Of a stretch of 64,000 nt of DNA, positions 50,413-58,570 are shown piece by piece. A program made the translations under genes and the position numbers. Source of the stretch: Saccharopolyspora spinosa NRRL 18395 (GTDB lineage Bacteria > Actinomycetota > Actinomycetes > Mycobacteriales > Pseudonocardiaceae); NCBI RefSeq assembly GCF_000194155.1, contig NZ_GL877879.1, positions 2,262,520-2,326,519 of the forward strand, in the 5' to 3' direction. The stretch's first letter is position 1, and each line of letters opens with the position of its first letter. The notes under the pieces were generated by a model. It was not told the origin of the DNA, searched no databases, and saw only the letters and a list, made by a program, of their open reading frames with translations.

Positions 50413-51146
50413 TGGGGGCTCGCTGGGCGGCGCACGGCCGCGGTGCCCCGGTGACGCTCGTCGTGCACGGGCTGGGCGCGACCGAAGGCGAAGCGCGCAT
50501 CCCGGCCTCCGGTCTTCCGGGGACGCGCGTCGTGATCACGCTGCCGGGCCACGGCAACGCTTCCGATGCGCCCCCGGGCTACTGGAACTACGCCTCGGTC
50601 GCGGCAGACGTCCTCGCCGTGGCTAATGAGGTCGAGGCGACCCGTGCCGTCGGTGTCTCGCTCGGCGCGGGCGCATTGACCCGCATCGCCGCGGATCATC
50701 CGGGCCGTTTCGAGCGGTTGGCGCTGCTGCTGCCCGCCGCGTTGGACCGGCCTCGTGAAGTGGCGGCGACCTGGGCGTTCGAGCGGCTTGCGGCCGCGGT
50801 CGCCGATGGACCTGAGGCGCTGCGCGAGATCGTGGCCGCTGACATCCCCGCAGGTATTGAAGTCGGCGACTACGTCGACCGCCGGGCCGAAGCGTTGCTG
50901 CGGCTCGAAGACGCGCTTCACGAACTGCCGGAGCAGGTCCCGGTCCCGGACCCCGCCGCGCTGGCCGCCGTCCGGTCGGAGGTGCTGGTCATCGGCGCCA
51001 CCGACGATCCGCTGCACCCGGCCGAGGTCGCCAAGGCGGTAGCCGCGGCCTTCGTCCGGGCCCGGCTGGAGATCCTGCCCTCGCCCGCGCCGATGCTCAC
51101 GCATCGCCGGGAGCTGCGCCGCCTGCTGGCGGACTTCCTGCGCTGA
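50412..51146 (+). CDS. Alpha/beta-hydrolase
   Basis: 244 aa. Oxyanion region VVHGLGAT, nucleophile elbow GVSLGAGAL (Ser about residue 79), acid in VLVIGATDDPLHPAE and His in PMLTHRREL. Substrate unknown. Overlaps the DUF2516 stop by sharing bases (TAGTG), so it is part of that transcript. Confidence 0.85.
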   Translation: MGARWAAHGRGAPVTLVVHGLGATEGEARIPASGLPGTRVVITLPGHGNASDAPPGYWNYASVAADVLAVANEVEATRAVGVSLGAGALTRIAADHPGRFERLALLLPAALDRPREVAATWAFERLAAAVADGPEALREIVAADIPAGIEVGDYVDRRAEALLRLEDALHELPEQVPVPDPAALAAVRSEVLVIGATDDPLHPAEVAKAVAAAFVRARLEILPSPAPMLTHRRELRRLLADFLR

Positions 51147-51188
51147 ACCCGCGTCCGACGGGTTCGGGCGGGTTCGTATTGTCGGGGC

Positions 51189-51737
51189 ATGGGTGTTGAT
51201 TGGTCTGTGGCGGCCGGAACGCTGGACGTGAGCTCGGCGCTGGAGCACCTCGAACTGCTCGCCGAGCCGGTTGCGGCGGCGGTGCGCGAGCTCGACGACG
51301 AACGGGTCGGGGTCACCGAGATCGACCCGGAGCTGGCGGACACCGCCGCGTTCTGCGAGCAGTACGGCTCGCCCCTGGAGCTGTCGGCGAACTGCGTGGT
51401 CGTCGCGGGCAAGCGGGCCGGCGAGGTGCGCTACGCCGGGTGCGTCGTGCTGGCCACCACCCGCGCCGACGTCAACGGCGTGGTCAAGCGACGGCTCGAC
51501 GTGCGCAAGGCGTCGTTCGCGTCGATGGACGACGCGGTTCGTCTCAGCGGCATGGAGTACGGCGGGATCACGCCGTTCGGGCTGCCCGCCGACTGGCCGA
51601 TCCTGGTGGATCCCGAGGTGGCCAAGGCCCCGGCGGTGGTCGTCGGCAGCGGGCTGCGCCGCAGCAAGATCATCACGCCGGGCGAGATCCTGGCCCGGCT
51701 CCCGGGAGCGGAGATCCTGGTGGGCCTAGGGCGGTGA
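51189..51737 (+). CDS. YbaK/EbsC-type aminoacyl-tRNA editing-domain protein
   Basis: 182 aa. The YbaK fold is seen in NCVVVAGKRAGEVRYAGCVV, VVKRRLDVRKASFASMDDAV and YGGITPFGLPADWPILVDPE; the last matches the glycine-rich editing pocket. It probably hydrolyses mischarged aminoacyl-tRNA (Pro/Cys type). It is followed by a perfect hairpin. Confidence 0.88.
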   Translation: MGVDWSVAAGTLDVSSALEHLELLAEPVAAAVRELDDERVGVTEIDPELADTAAFCEQYGSPLELSANCVVVAGKRAGEVRYAGCVVLATTRADVNGVVKRRLDVRKASFASMDDAVRLSGMEYGGITPFGLPADWPILVDPEVAKAPAVVVGSGLRRSKIITPGEILARLPGAEILVGLGR

Positions 51738-51741
51738 CGCT

Positions 51742-51783
51742 CGTGAGTGGTAATTCCGGTTCTTACCGGAATTACCACTCACG
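51742..51783. terminator. Perfect 19-bp hairpin with CGTGAGT…ACTCACG ends
   Basis: CGTGAGTGGTAATTCCGGT (51742-51760), loop TCTT, and its exact complement 51765-51783. It begins 5 bp after the YbaK stop, and its right arm overlaps the end of the DUF397 gene on the other strand. Confidence 0.85.
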
Positions 51784-51957
51784 CCCCCTGGAAGCCCCGC
51801 CCTTGACGGCGGCGACGAAGTCGGCCCACCGAGCCCGGGAAGCGGTCAGCACGGGACTGTCGTCCCCAAGCTTCGAATCCCGCATTCCGACGACAACCTG
51901 CCCGACCTCGACGCAGCTCCCGTTCGCCGCCGAGCAGCTCGACTTGTGCCAGCCCAC
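51772..51957 (-). CDS. DUF397 protein, with a second partial DUF397 start upstream
   Basis: 61 aa from GTG 51957: GWHKSSCSAANGSCVEVGQ, VGMRDSK, then SRARWADFVAAVKG, a complete DUF397 body. Directly upstream in the same frame is another DUF397 beginning (KSSRSNGAQDCVEVG) preceded out of frame by W-R, so this gene may be a fusion of two tandem genes by recombination. Partner of the DUF5753 remnant at 52034. Confidence 0.65.
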   Translation of the reverse strand: MGWHKSSCSAANGSCVEVGQVVVGMRDSKLGDDSPVLTASRARWADFVAAVKGGASRGREW

Positions 51958-52033
51958 TTCGACGCAGTCCTGGGCCCCGTTGCTGCGGCTAGATTTCGCG
52001 CCAGATCATCTCGTCCGAGCCACGCAACTTTGA

Positions 52034-52153
52034 TCACTCCTTGGTAAGTGCTTCGATCTCGCGGTTGACCAGGGCCAGTGTGTCTCTGTCACTGAGCGCA
52101 GTTCCGCGCAACCGGTCGAAAACCAGGCTATATGCGCGGAGAGTGGCCGTCAC
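52034..52153 (-). pseudogene. C-terminal remnant of an XRE/DUF5753 regulator
   Basis: 39 codons reading TATLRAYSLVFDRLRGTALS, then DRDTLALVNREIEALTKE, the usual end of DUF5753 regulators that pair with DUF397. A stop lies just upstream in frame and the rest of the gene is absent. Confidence 0.55.
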
Positions 52154-52232
52154 CGCCTACTGCGGGGTGGAAGCCGGCGCGGGGGAGTTGCACGATCGGT
52201 CCGAAGTGGACTGGATACGCGAGGAGTCGTGC

Positions 52233-52472
52233 ATGCGTTGCTGGCGAATCCTCGCCGACCGCGACAGGGCTGGATTTTCCTTATATCGCAATCGATTTCG
52301 GAAGAAAACTCTCATTTTCTGGCTTCAGCTGGCCACTTTCGTCCTCTTCAACCTGCTGATCCTGGCCATGCTGGCTGGTCAGTCGCGTTCCGGTGCCCAG
52401 GTTCTCGCTGTCCGCAGCCCAACACGCCGGAGGCGGCGAAGGTGGGTACACCGTCTGGCACCTGATCGCTGA
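52233..52472 (+). CDS. Small membrane protein, hypothetical
   Basis: 79 aa with a basic segment and one hydrophobic helix (LQLATFVLFNLLILAMLA). GAGGAG lies 6 nt before ATG 52233, an ideal ribosome site. Base composition in 52260-52330 is below the genome average. Another frame from 52393 (YTVWHLIADVEAERR…) also looks coding, so a frameshift within one gene is possible. 52576-52690 is GC-rich spacer without a gene. Confidence 0.4.
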   Translation: MRCWRILADRDRAGFSLYRNRFRKKTLIFWLQLATFVLFNLLILAMLAGQSRSGAQVLAVRSPTRRRRRRWVHRLAPDR

Positions 52473-52690
52473 CGTCGAAGCCGAACGCCGCGCCGAGCGG
52501 GAGCCTCCGCCCATACCGGCGTTCTTGACGCGCGACCCCGACGAGCCCACCGGCCGACACCACCTGCGCACCTGACCAACGCCCCCCCAGACCGGGCCGC
52601 TACGGCGGCCCCATCCCCCGACCCCGCCGTAGCGGCCCAACCCCGGTGGCCGGGCGCCGGCCTCCCCTCCCAGGGCGCCCGGTCACCGGA

Positions 52691-53563
52691 TCAGAAGACG
52701 ACGGTGCGGCGGCCGTGGACCAGGACCCGGTCTTCGAGGTGCGCGCGCAAACCCCGGGCCAGCACGAGTTTTTCGGCGTCGCGGCCCTTGCGGACCATGT
52801 CGGCCACGTCGTCGGTGTGGTCGACGCGGATCACGTCCTGCTCGACGATCGGCCCGGCGTCGAGCTCTGCGGTCACGTAGTGGCAGGTCGCGCCGATGAG
52901 CTTCACGCCGCGCTCGTAGGCCTGGTGGTACGGGCGGGCTCCGGCGAACGACGGCAGGAAGCTGTGGTGGATGTTCAGCGCCCGACCGGCCCACGCCCCG
53001 CACAGCTCGGGCGGCAGCACCTGCATGAAGCGGGCGAGCACGATCGCGTTCGGGTCGTGGTCGTCCACCAGCTTCCGGACCTCCTGGAACGCCGCGACCT
53101 TCGCCTCGGGGGCCTTGGGGAACGGCACGTGGTGGAACGGGATGCCGTGCGCCTCGGTGATCGGGCCGAGGTCCGGGTGGTTGCCGATCACCGCGCGCAG
53201 GTCAACGTCGAGCTCGCCGGAGCCGATGCGGCCGAGCAGGTCGTGCAGGCAGTGGCCTTCCTTCGACACCAGGATCACCACGCGCCGCCGCTCGCCGGTG
53301 TCGGCGACCCGCCAGTCGGTGCGGCTGCCGAGTTCGTCGGCGACGGTGGCGAAGCGGCGCCGCAGCTCGTCGATGCCGAACGGCAGCGAGTTCGCCAAGA
53401 CCTCCTGCCGCGTGAAGAACCAGCCGGTGTTGATGTCGGTGTGGTAGCCGGCCTCGACGATCCAACCGCCGTGCTCGGCGATGAAGGTCGCGATGCGGGC
53501 GACGATCCCGGTGCGGTCCGGGCACCCCAGGCTGATGACGAAACGACGCTCGGAAGGACTCAC
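52691..53563 (-). CDS. purU: Formyltetrahydrofolate deformylase
   Basis: 290 aa. It hydrolyses 10-formyl-THF to formate and THF, balancing one-carbon units. An N-terminal ACT domain (FVISLGCPDRTGIVARIATF, about residues 7-85) senses amino acids; the formyltransferase-fold domain carries NIHHSFLPSFAGARPYHQA with the catalytic His and HYVTAELDAGPIVEQ with the Asp. Length and order match PurU. Single gene. Confidence 0.95.
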   Translation of the reverse strand: MSPSERRFVISLGCPDRTGIVARIATFIAEHGGWIVEAGYHTDINTGWFFTRQEVLANSLPFGIDELRRRFATVADELGSRTDWRVADTGERRRVVILVSKEGHCLHDLLGRIGSGELDVDLRAVIGNHPDLGPITEAHGIPFHHVPFPKAPEAKVAAFQEVRKLVDDHDPNAIVLARFMQVLPPELCGAWAGRALNIHHSFLPSFAGARPYHQAYERGVKLIGATCHYVTAELDAGPIVEQDVIRVDHTDDVADMVRKGRDAEKLVLARGLRAHLEDRVLVHGRRTVVF

Positions 53564-53728
53564 GGTCGGTCATTATCGCAGGTAGCAAAGGCCGTACCGG
53601 CAACCGGCCGAACCGTGGCACACCCACTGGGATGCACTGTTTCACCTGGTCAGGTGCTATGAGCGCGTTCGGGTGCCCGAGCACTTGACAGCACTCGCGG
53701 CGCCAGCGGCGGAGATGGTGCTCCGATG

Positions 53729-54469
53729 TCAGAGACCGGTGGTGAGGGCTGCGAGGGCGGCGTCACCGGTGACCAGGGCCGTGCTCGGGCGGCCCCAGAC
53801 CCGCCGGTACACCGCGTCCGCGGTGCCCGCCACCGTCGCGTCGACCTCCAGTGCGGCGTCCGTCGGCGCCCCGGCCAGCGGCGGCAGGCCCGGCCGGTAC
53901 TCGACCAACCACGCGCGGCCAGCGTCGGGAGCGTGGTAGAGCACCCTCCCCTTGCTCTCCCGCTCCGCCCAGCTGGACACCTGCAGCAACACGGTCAGCA
54001 GCTCGTCGATGCCGTCGGCGGCCAGCTCCGGATCGAAGATCAGCTCGTGCACGTGGTCCGGGCCGAGCCCGGCGAGCGCGTGCTCCGCGTCGAGCCGGTG
54101 GATCGCCGTCTCGTGCGCCATCCGCCGGGCCCAGGCACGGGGGGTGCCGCCGGGGAAGAACGCCCGCACCGGGCGATCGGGGTCCGAAGTGGACAGTTCG
54201 TGGAGCAGGGCCGCCAGCTGGTCTTCCCACCAGGCCAGCGCGTCGTCGAACTCGGCGGGCGGACGTGGGGGTTGCGGCCAGTCGCTGTCCGGTCCCAGCG
54301 CCAGCGAGAGGCGCGCCATCGCGTACGGCCGGGCGAGGTGCCGCACGAGCTTCCGGACGTCCCAGCCCGGGCAGGTCGGCACCTCGGCGTCGGGACCGGC
54401 CTGCATGACGGCGCTGCGGAACGCGGCCGCCTGGTCCTGGAACGCGCGAATGTGGAAGTCGCTATCCAT
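53729..54469 (-). CDS. Mycothiol-dependent maleylpyruvate isomerase-family protein
   Basis: 246 aa with the MDMPI N-terminal bundle: PTCPGWDVRKLVRHLARPYA supplies the first metal His, and RMAHETAIHRLDAEHALAG the HExxxHxxD motif typical of the family. The C-terminal part matches the MDMPI C-domain (WLVEYRPG, TADAVYRRVWGR). A mycothiol-linked isomerase or transferase; substrate unknown. Confidence 0.88.
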   Translation of the reverse strand: MDSDFHIRAFQDQAAAFRSAVMQAGPDAEVPTCPGWDVRKLVRHLARPYAMARLSLALGPDSDWPQPPRPPAEFDDALAWWEDQLAALLHELSTSDPDRPVRAFFPGGTPRAWARRMAHETAIHRLDAEHALAGLGPDHVHELIFDPELAADGIDELLTVLLQVSSWAERESKGRVLYHAPDAGRAWLVEYRPGLPPLAGAPTDAALEVDATVAGTADAVYRRVWGRPSTALVTGDAALAALTTGL

Positions 54470-54512
54470 GCCCCAACCGTAAGAGCTCCGAGCGTGATCG
54501 GATCGAGAAATT

Positions 54513-55364
54513 TCAGGGCGCGATCGCGGCCCAGCCGACGGTGAGCTCCCCCAACCGCCACCGCCGCCGCCGGTCCAGCACCGGCCAGCCCAGCTCGGCG
54601 AACAACTGCGCTGCGTGCGCCCATCGGGCGCGCGGCCCGAACGGGGCCATCGGGGCCGCCTTCGCCCAGCACACGTCGAGCTCGCCCAGCATCGCGTGCA
54701 CCTTCTCGCCCGGCACGTTGCGGTGGATCAAGGTCTTGGGCAGCCGCTCGGCGAGGTCCGAAGGCCGTTCGATGTCGGCCGGCCGGCAGGCGAGCGTCAG
54801 GGTCCGCGGCCCGCCCCGGTCCAACGTCACCCAGCAGCAGCGCCGCCCGATCTCGTCGCAGGTGCCCTCCACCAGCAACCCGTCCGGCGCGAGCCGGGAG
54901 CACAGCTCGTCCCACGCCTTCCACGCCTCGGGCTCGGTGTACTGGCGCAGCACGTTCAGCGCCCGCACCAGCGCGGGGCCCGGGAAGTCGCGCACCCCGG
55001 CGGCCAGCCCGGCCAGCTCGAACCCGCCGCGGCGGAACTCCAGCGCGGGAGGATCGGCGACGAGTTTGCCGGCCGCGACCCGGTCCGGGTCGATCTCCAG
55101 CCCCACCACCCGCGCGTCCGGGCGCAGCGGCCTGAGCCGGGCCGCCAGCTCCACGGTGGTCACCGGGGTGGCGCCGTAGCCGAGGTCGATGACGACCGGC
55201 TCGGCGGCCTCGCGCAGCGCCCGAGCGACCCACGGGGTGCCGGCGATCCACCGGTCGATGCGCCGCAGCCGGTTCGGGTTGGTGGTGCCCCGGGTGGGCA
55301 TGCCCAAGGCGCGGGCCCGACCGGCCGCGAGCCGGGGCGCCCGCTTCTTCGGGGCCGAATTCAT
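54513..55364 (-). CDS. SAM-dependent methyltransferase-like protein
   Basis: 283 aa. Rossmann start VVIDLGYGATPVTTVELAAR resembles motif I (DLGYGATP instead of DxGxGxG) and VVGLEIDPDRVAAG gives the acidic end of strand 2. The target is unknown. Its ATG overlaps the DUF2505 stop (ATGA), so the two are cotranscribed. Confidence 0.75.
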   Translation of the reverse strand: MNSAPKKRAPRLAAGRARALGMPTRGTTNPNRLRRIDRWIAGTPWVARALREAAEPVVIDLGYGATPVTTVELAARLRPLRPDARVVGLEIDPDRVAAGKLVADPPALEFRRGGFELAGLAAGVRDFPGPALVRALNVLRQYTEPEAWKAWDELCSRLAPDGLLVEGTCDEIGRRCCWVTLDRGGPRTLTLACRPADIERPSDLAERLPKTLIHRNVPGEKVHAMLGELDVCWAKAAPMAPFGPRARWAHAAQLFAELGWPVLDRRRRWRLGELTVGWAAIAP

Positions 55365-55879
55365 CCCCGGCGGGCCAGCCACTCGGTGGTGAACTTCTCC
55401 TCGTCGGACAGCAACTTCTGCACCTGGTCGACGATCAGGTCCTCCAGCTTCCCGCCCAGGAACGGCACGTTGACCCGGACACTGCCGGACACCACGAACT
55501 CGCTGACCGCCGACCGGGTCGGTTCGGCCAGGTCGCGCAGCCACATCGAGCCGGTGATCGAGCAGGGCGCCCCGGCGATCTCAGCGGCGATCTCGCCGGT
55601 GTAGTGCCCGTCCTCCTTCCGCCGCCACGACTCGCTGCGGTCGATCTTCAGATCACCACCGACGACGGTGCGGGCCACCGACGGCAACGCGTCGGCATGC
55701 ACCCCCTGGCGCACCTGGAACCGGGCGCCGTCCTCGGTGGCGACGTGCTGGAGCAGCGCCGCGTTCGCCCCGCCGATCTCCGCCAGCCGGTCGGTGAGGT
55801 AATCGATGTCGATCAGCGCCTCGTACACCCGGGCGGCGGGCCACTCGGAGGTGCTCCGGTGCTCGATGCGGCGTGCCAT
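55361..55879 (-). CDS. DUF2505-family (START-like) protein
   Basis: 172 aa; RIEHRSTSEWPAARVYEALI, DIDYLTDRLAEIGG and the C-terminal FLGGKLEDLIVDQVQKLLSD follow the DUF2505 pattern, a hydrophobic-ligand cavity fold. Position next to divergent murB matches Rv0481c. The start overlaps the murB upstream region. Confidence 0.82.
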   Translation of the reverse strand: MARRIEHRSTSEWPAARVYEALIDIDYLTDRLAEIGGANAALLQHVATEDGARFQVRQGVHADALPSVARTVVGGDLKIDRSESWRRKEDGHYTGEIAAEIAGAPCSITGSMWLRDLAEPTRSAVSEFVVSGSVRVNVPFLGGKLEDLIVDQVQKLLSDEEKFTTEWLARRG

Positions 55880-55895
55880 GCAGCGGAGGTTACCG

Positions 55896-57041
55896 TTGGC
55901 AACCGTGAAACCCTCCACTTCCGGTGCCGAAGAAGTGCGCGACGACACTCTGTTGTCGGGCGCGCACGCCGGTGAACGCGGTGGTGACCTGCCGCTGGCC
56001 GACTACACCACACTGCGGCTGGGCGGCCCGGCGACGGAACTGGTGATCGCCCGCCGCCCCGAAGAGCTGACCGCCGCGGTGCGGGCCGCCGATTCGGCCG
56101 GGCAGCGGCTGCTGGTGCTCGGCGGAGGTTCGAACGTCGTGGTGGCGGACGAAGGTTTCGCCGGGCACGCGGTGCGGATCGCGACCAAGGGACGCCAGTA
56201 CGACAGCGTCGGCGACGGGCTGGTGCAGCTCACCGCGGAGGCCGGCGAGGACTGGGACGAGGTCGTGGCCGACACGGTCCGCCACGGCCTGGGCGGGCTC
56301 GAATGCCTGTCCGGCATCCCCGGCCTGACCGGTGCGACGCCGGTGCAGAACGTCGGCGCCTACGGCGTCGAGGTCTCCGAGCTGCTGGTCTCGGTCGATC
56401 TGCTGGACCGCAGCACCGGACGCGTGCGCACGGTCCCCGCCAGCGAGCTCGGGCTGACCTACCGGAACAGCGTGCTCAAGCACAGCGACGCCGCGGTCGT
56501 GCTGCGCGCGCGGTTCCTGCTGCGCGACGGCGGCCGGTCGGCCCCGATCCGCTACGCCGAGCTCGCACGTACGCTCGACGCTGAACCCGGCGGGCAGGTC
56601 GACGTGGCCAGCGCCCGCGAAGCGGTCCTGGCGCTGCGGCGCGGCAAGGGCATGGTGCTCGACCCGGCCGACCACGACACCTGGAGCGCCGGCTCGTTCT
56701 TCACGAACCCGATCGTCGGCGCCGACGAGCTGCCCGAGGTGGTGGCCCGCATCGTCGCCGAGGTCGGTCCCGACCAGCGGATCCCGCAGTACCCGGGGGC
56801 CGACGGCGGGACCAAGCTGTCCGCGGCGTGGTTGATCGAGCGGGCCGGGTTCGCCAAGGGGCATCCGGGCCCCGGCGGTCGGGTGAGGTTGTCCACCAAG
56901 CACACCCTCGCGCTGACCAACCGCGGTGCCGCGACGACCCGCGACTTGCTACTTCTTGCGCGTGAAGTTCGGGACGGAGTACGCGTGGCCTTCGGCGTTT
57001 CGCTGGCACCCGAGCCTGTGTTGGTGGACTGTTCGCTGTAG
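55896..57041 (+). CDS. murB: UDP-N-acetylenolpyruvoylglucosamine reductase
   Basis: 381 aa from TTG 55896. It reduces enolpyruvyl-UDP-GlcNAc to UDP-MurNAc in peptidoglycan synthesis. FAD motifs YTTLRLGGPATELVI and LVLGGGSNVVVADEG, catalytic Ser in AGSFFTNPIV (about residue 265), and WLIERAGFAKGH near the end. TTG is preferred because GGAGG lies 6 nt upstream; GTG 55905 is the alternative. Confidence 0.93.
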   Translation: MATVKPSTSGAEEVRDDTLLSGAHAGERGGDLPLADYTTLRLGGPATELVIARRPEELTAAVRAADSAGQRLLVLGGGSNVVVADEGFAGHAVRIATKGRQYDSVGDGLVQLTAEAGEDWDEVVADTVRHGLGGLECLSGIPGLTGATPVQNVGAYGVEVSELLVSVDLLDRSTGRVRTVPASELGLTYRNSVLKHSDAAVVLRARFLLRDGGRSAPIRYAELARTLDAEPGGQVDVASAREAVLALRRGKGMVLDPADHDTWSAGSFFTNPIVGADELPEVVARIVAEVGPDQRIPQYPGADGGTKLSAAWLIERAGFAKGHPGPGGRVRLSTKHTLALTNRGAATTRDLLLLAREVRDGVRVAFGVSLAPEPVLVDCSL

Positions 57042-57130
57042 CAGCCGAAGAGCTGAACGGCCGTAAGAGTGACTCTTCGTGACTGTGACGTAACCCTGAG
57101 TGTTAAATGGTGTAGGTGGAGGGGGCCACC

Positions 57131-58138
57131 ATGCTGAGCATCAGGGAGCTTAGAGACCGGGCGGTCATACGCCCGATCAAGCGGGCGGTCGAGGACCAGC
57201 TCCTGGACCTACCCGGGGTGACTGCCGTGGACATCGGTGTGCAGCACCGCGCGGGAGAGCCCACCGGTCAGCAGGTCATCGTGGTGTCGGTGATCCGCAA
57301 GATTCCGCGCGAGCAGCTGGTCGCGGGCACCTGCGTCCCGAGCGACATCTTCGGCATCCCGACGGACGTCATCGAGGAGCAGCCGGTCCTGCAGCACATC
57401 CACTGCGCCCGGGACAAGCCGCTGGCGTCGTGCCAGCAGCGCAGCGAGCGCGCCGGGGTGGTGCGTGGCGGCAGCGGGATCGTGCCGTGCCGCGCCGTCC
57501 ACCTGTCGCCGCCGACGGTGCCGAACGCCGGCGAGTACCGCCGGATCGGCACGCTCGGGGCGATCGTCACCGGCACCTCGCCGACGGTGGTGCCGATGGG
57601 GCTGACCACCTTCGACGTGGGTTGCCTGGACGACGCCTGGGCGGTGGGCGACCGGATGATCGACCCGGCGGGCGGCCGGGTGCACACCGAGCTGGCGCGG
57701 GCGGCGCTGTCCGGCCGGGTCGACGCGGCCGCGGTCGCCATCGCGCCCGGTTCGGAGACGTCGTGCGTGGTCGACGGCATCGGGCCGGTCACCGGGCACG
57801 CCACGGCCTACCCGGGCGAGCGGGTCCGCAAGAACGGCTTCGGCACCGGCGTGACGGTCGGCATCATCACCTCGGTCGATGCGACCGTGCGGCTTGACCA
57901 CGGCGAAGCCCTGGGCGTCCGGGTGCTGCGGGAGCAGATCCGCATCACCGCCGCGGACCTGCGGTTCTGCGGTCCGGGGGACGCCGGGGCGGCGGTGATC
58001 GATCCGGGCGGGCGGATCATCGGCCTGCACGTGGCGTGCAGCCGGGGCGGGGCGTTCGGTTTCGCCAGCCCGATCGCCGACGTGCTGGCGGAGCTCGACG
58101 TGGAACTCTGCACCGAATCCCAACGCATCCGCGTCTGA
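57131..58138 (+). CDS. Trypsin-fold pseudoprotease (NAL1-like), catalytic residues lost
   Basis: 335 aa. The opening domain (VTAVDIGVQHRAGEPTGQQV, then VPSDIFGIPTDVIEEQ) and the body (VRKNGFGTGVTVGIITSVDA, IGLHVACSRGGAFGFASPIA) follow the NAL1-like trypsin family. The nucleophile motif expected as PGDSG reads GPGDAGAAVID, so Ser is Ala. The expected N-x-HV segment reads TTFDVGC, so His is also gone; the Asp in GRVDAAAVAI remains. It should bind but not cleave. No signal peptide. ATG 57131 follows GGAGGGGG. Confidence 0.7.
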   Translation: MLSIRELRDRAVIRPIKRAVEDQLLDLPGVTAVDIGVQHRAGEPTGQQVIVVSVIRKIPREQLVAGTCVPSDIFGIPTDVIEEQPVLQHIHCARDKPLASCQQRSERAGVVRGGSGIVPCRAVHLSPPTVPNAGEYRRIGTLGAIVTGTSPTVVPMGLTTFDVGCLDDAWAVGDRMIDPAGGRVHTELARAALSGRVDAAAVAIAPGSETSCVVDGIGPVTGHATAYPGERVRKNGFGTGVTVGIITSVDATVRLDHGEALGVRVLREQIRITAADLRFCGPGDAGAAVIDPGGRIIGLHVACSRGGAFGFASPIADVLAELDVELCTESQRIRV

Positions 58139-58570
58139 GGCCGGACGGGTGAAGAGCACCTCCGACCGGCCAAGTCGTCGGCAATCGGCCGGTAAGAGTG
58201 GAGGCGGCCCAAGCTAGCCCCAGTCGACGACGGCATCCTGCGACGAGCGATTCGCTGGGGGTTACCTCAGACATGGGTCCGTTGGGCGAACAGGAAGGCC
58301 ATAGGCGCAGGTCGAGTGCGTACCGCACTGGCAGCCCCATGTCTACCGTGCGCTTCAACCACGCCAGAATCCCTTGTCAAGCGAATCCGCGTGGATTCAC
58401 CCTCAACTTGAAATCCAAGAAGCCGCTGGCCTGGGCCAATAAGAATGTTACGCAATCTTTGTCACAGTTCTCCCAGTCGTCGATACAAGCAAATTAGATT
58501 GCGTATCTACTATGTATTAACGCGGATAGCGGTACCCGGGTCGATAAATTGATCGATACCGTCTTCGCTC
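58139..58570. other. Intergenic boundary to an AT-richer island
   Basis: About 430 bp with no recognised gene. Base composition falls sharply after about 58480. The last 60 bp probably hold the desaturase promoter. Confidence 0.4.
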
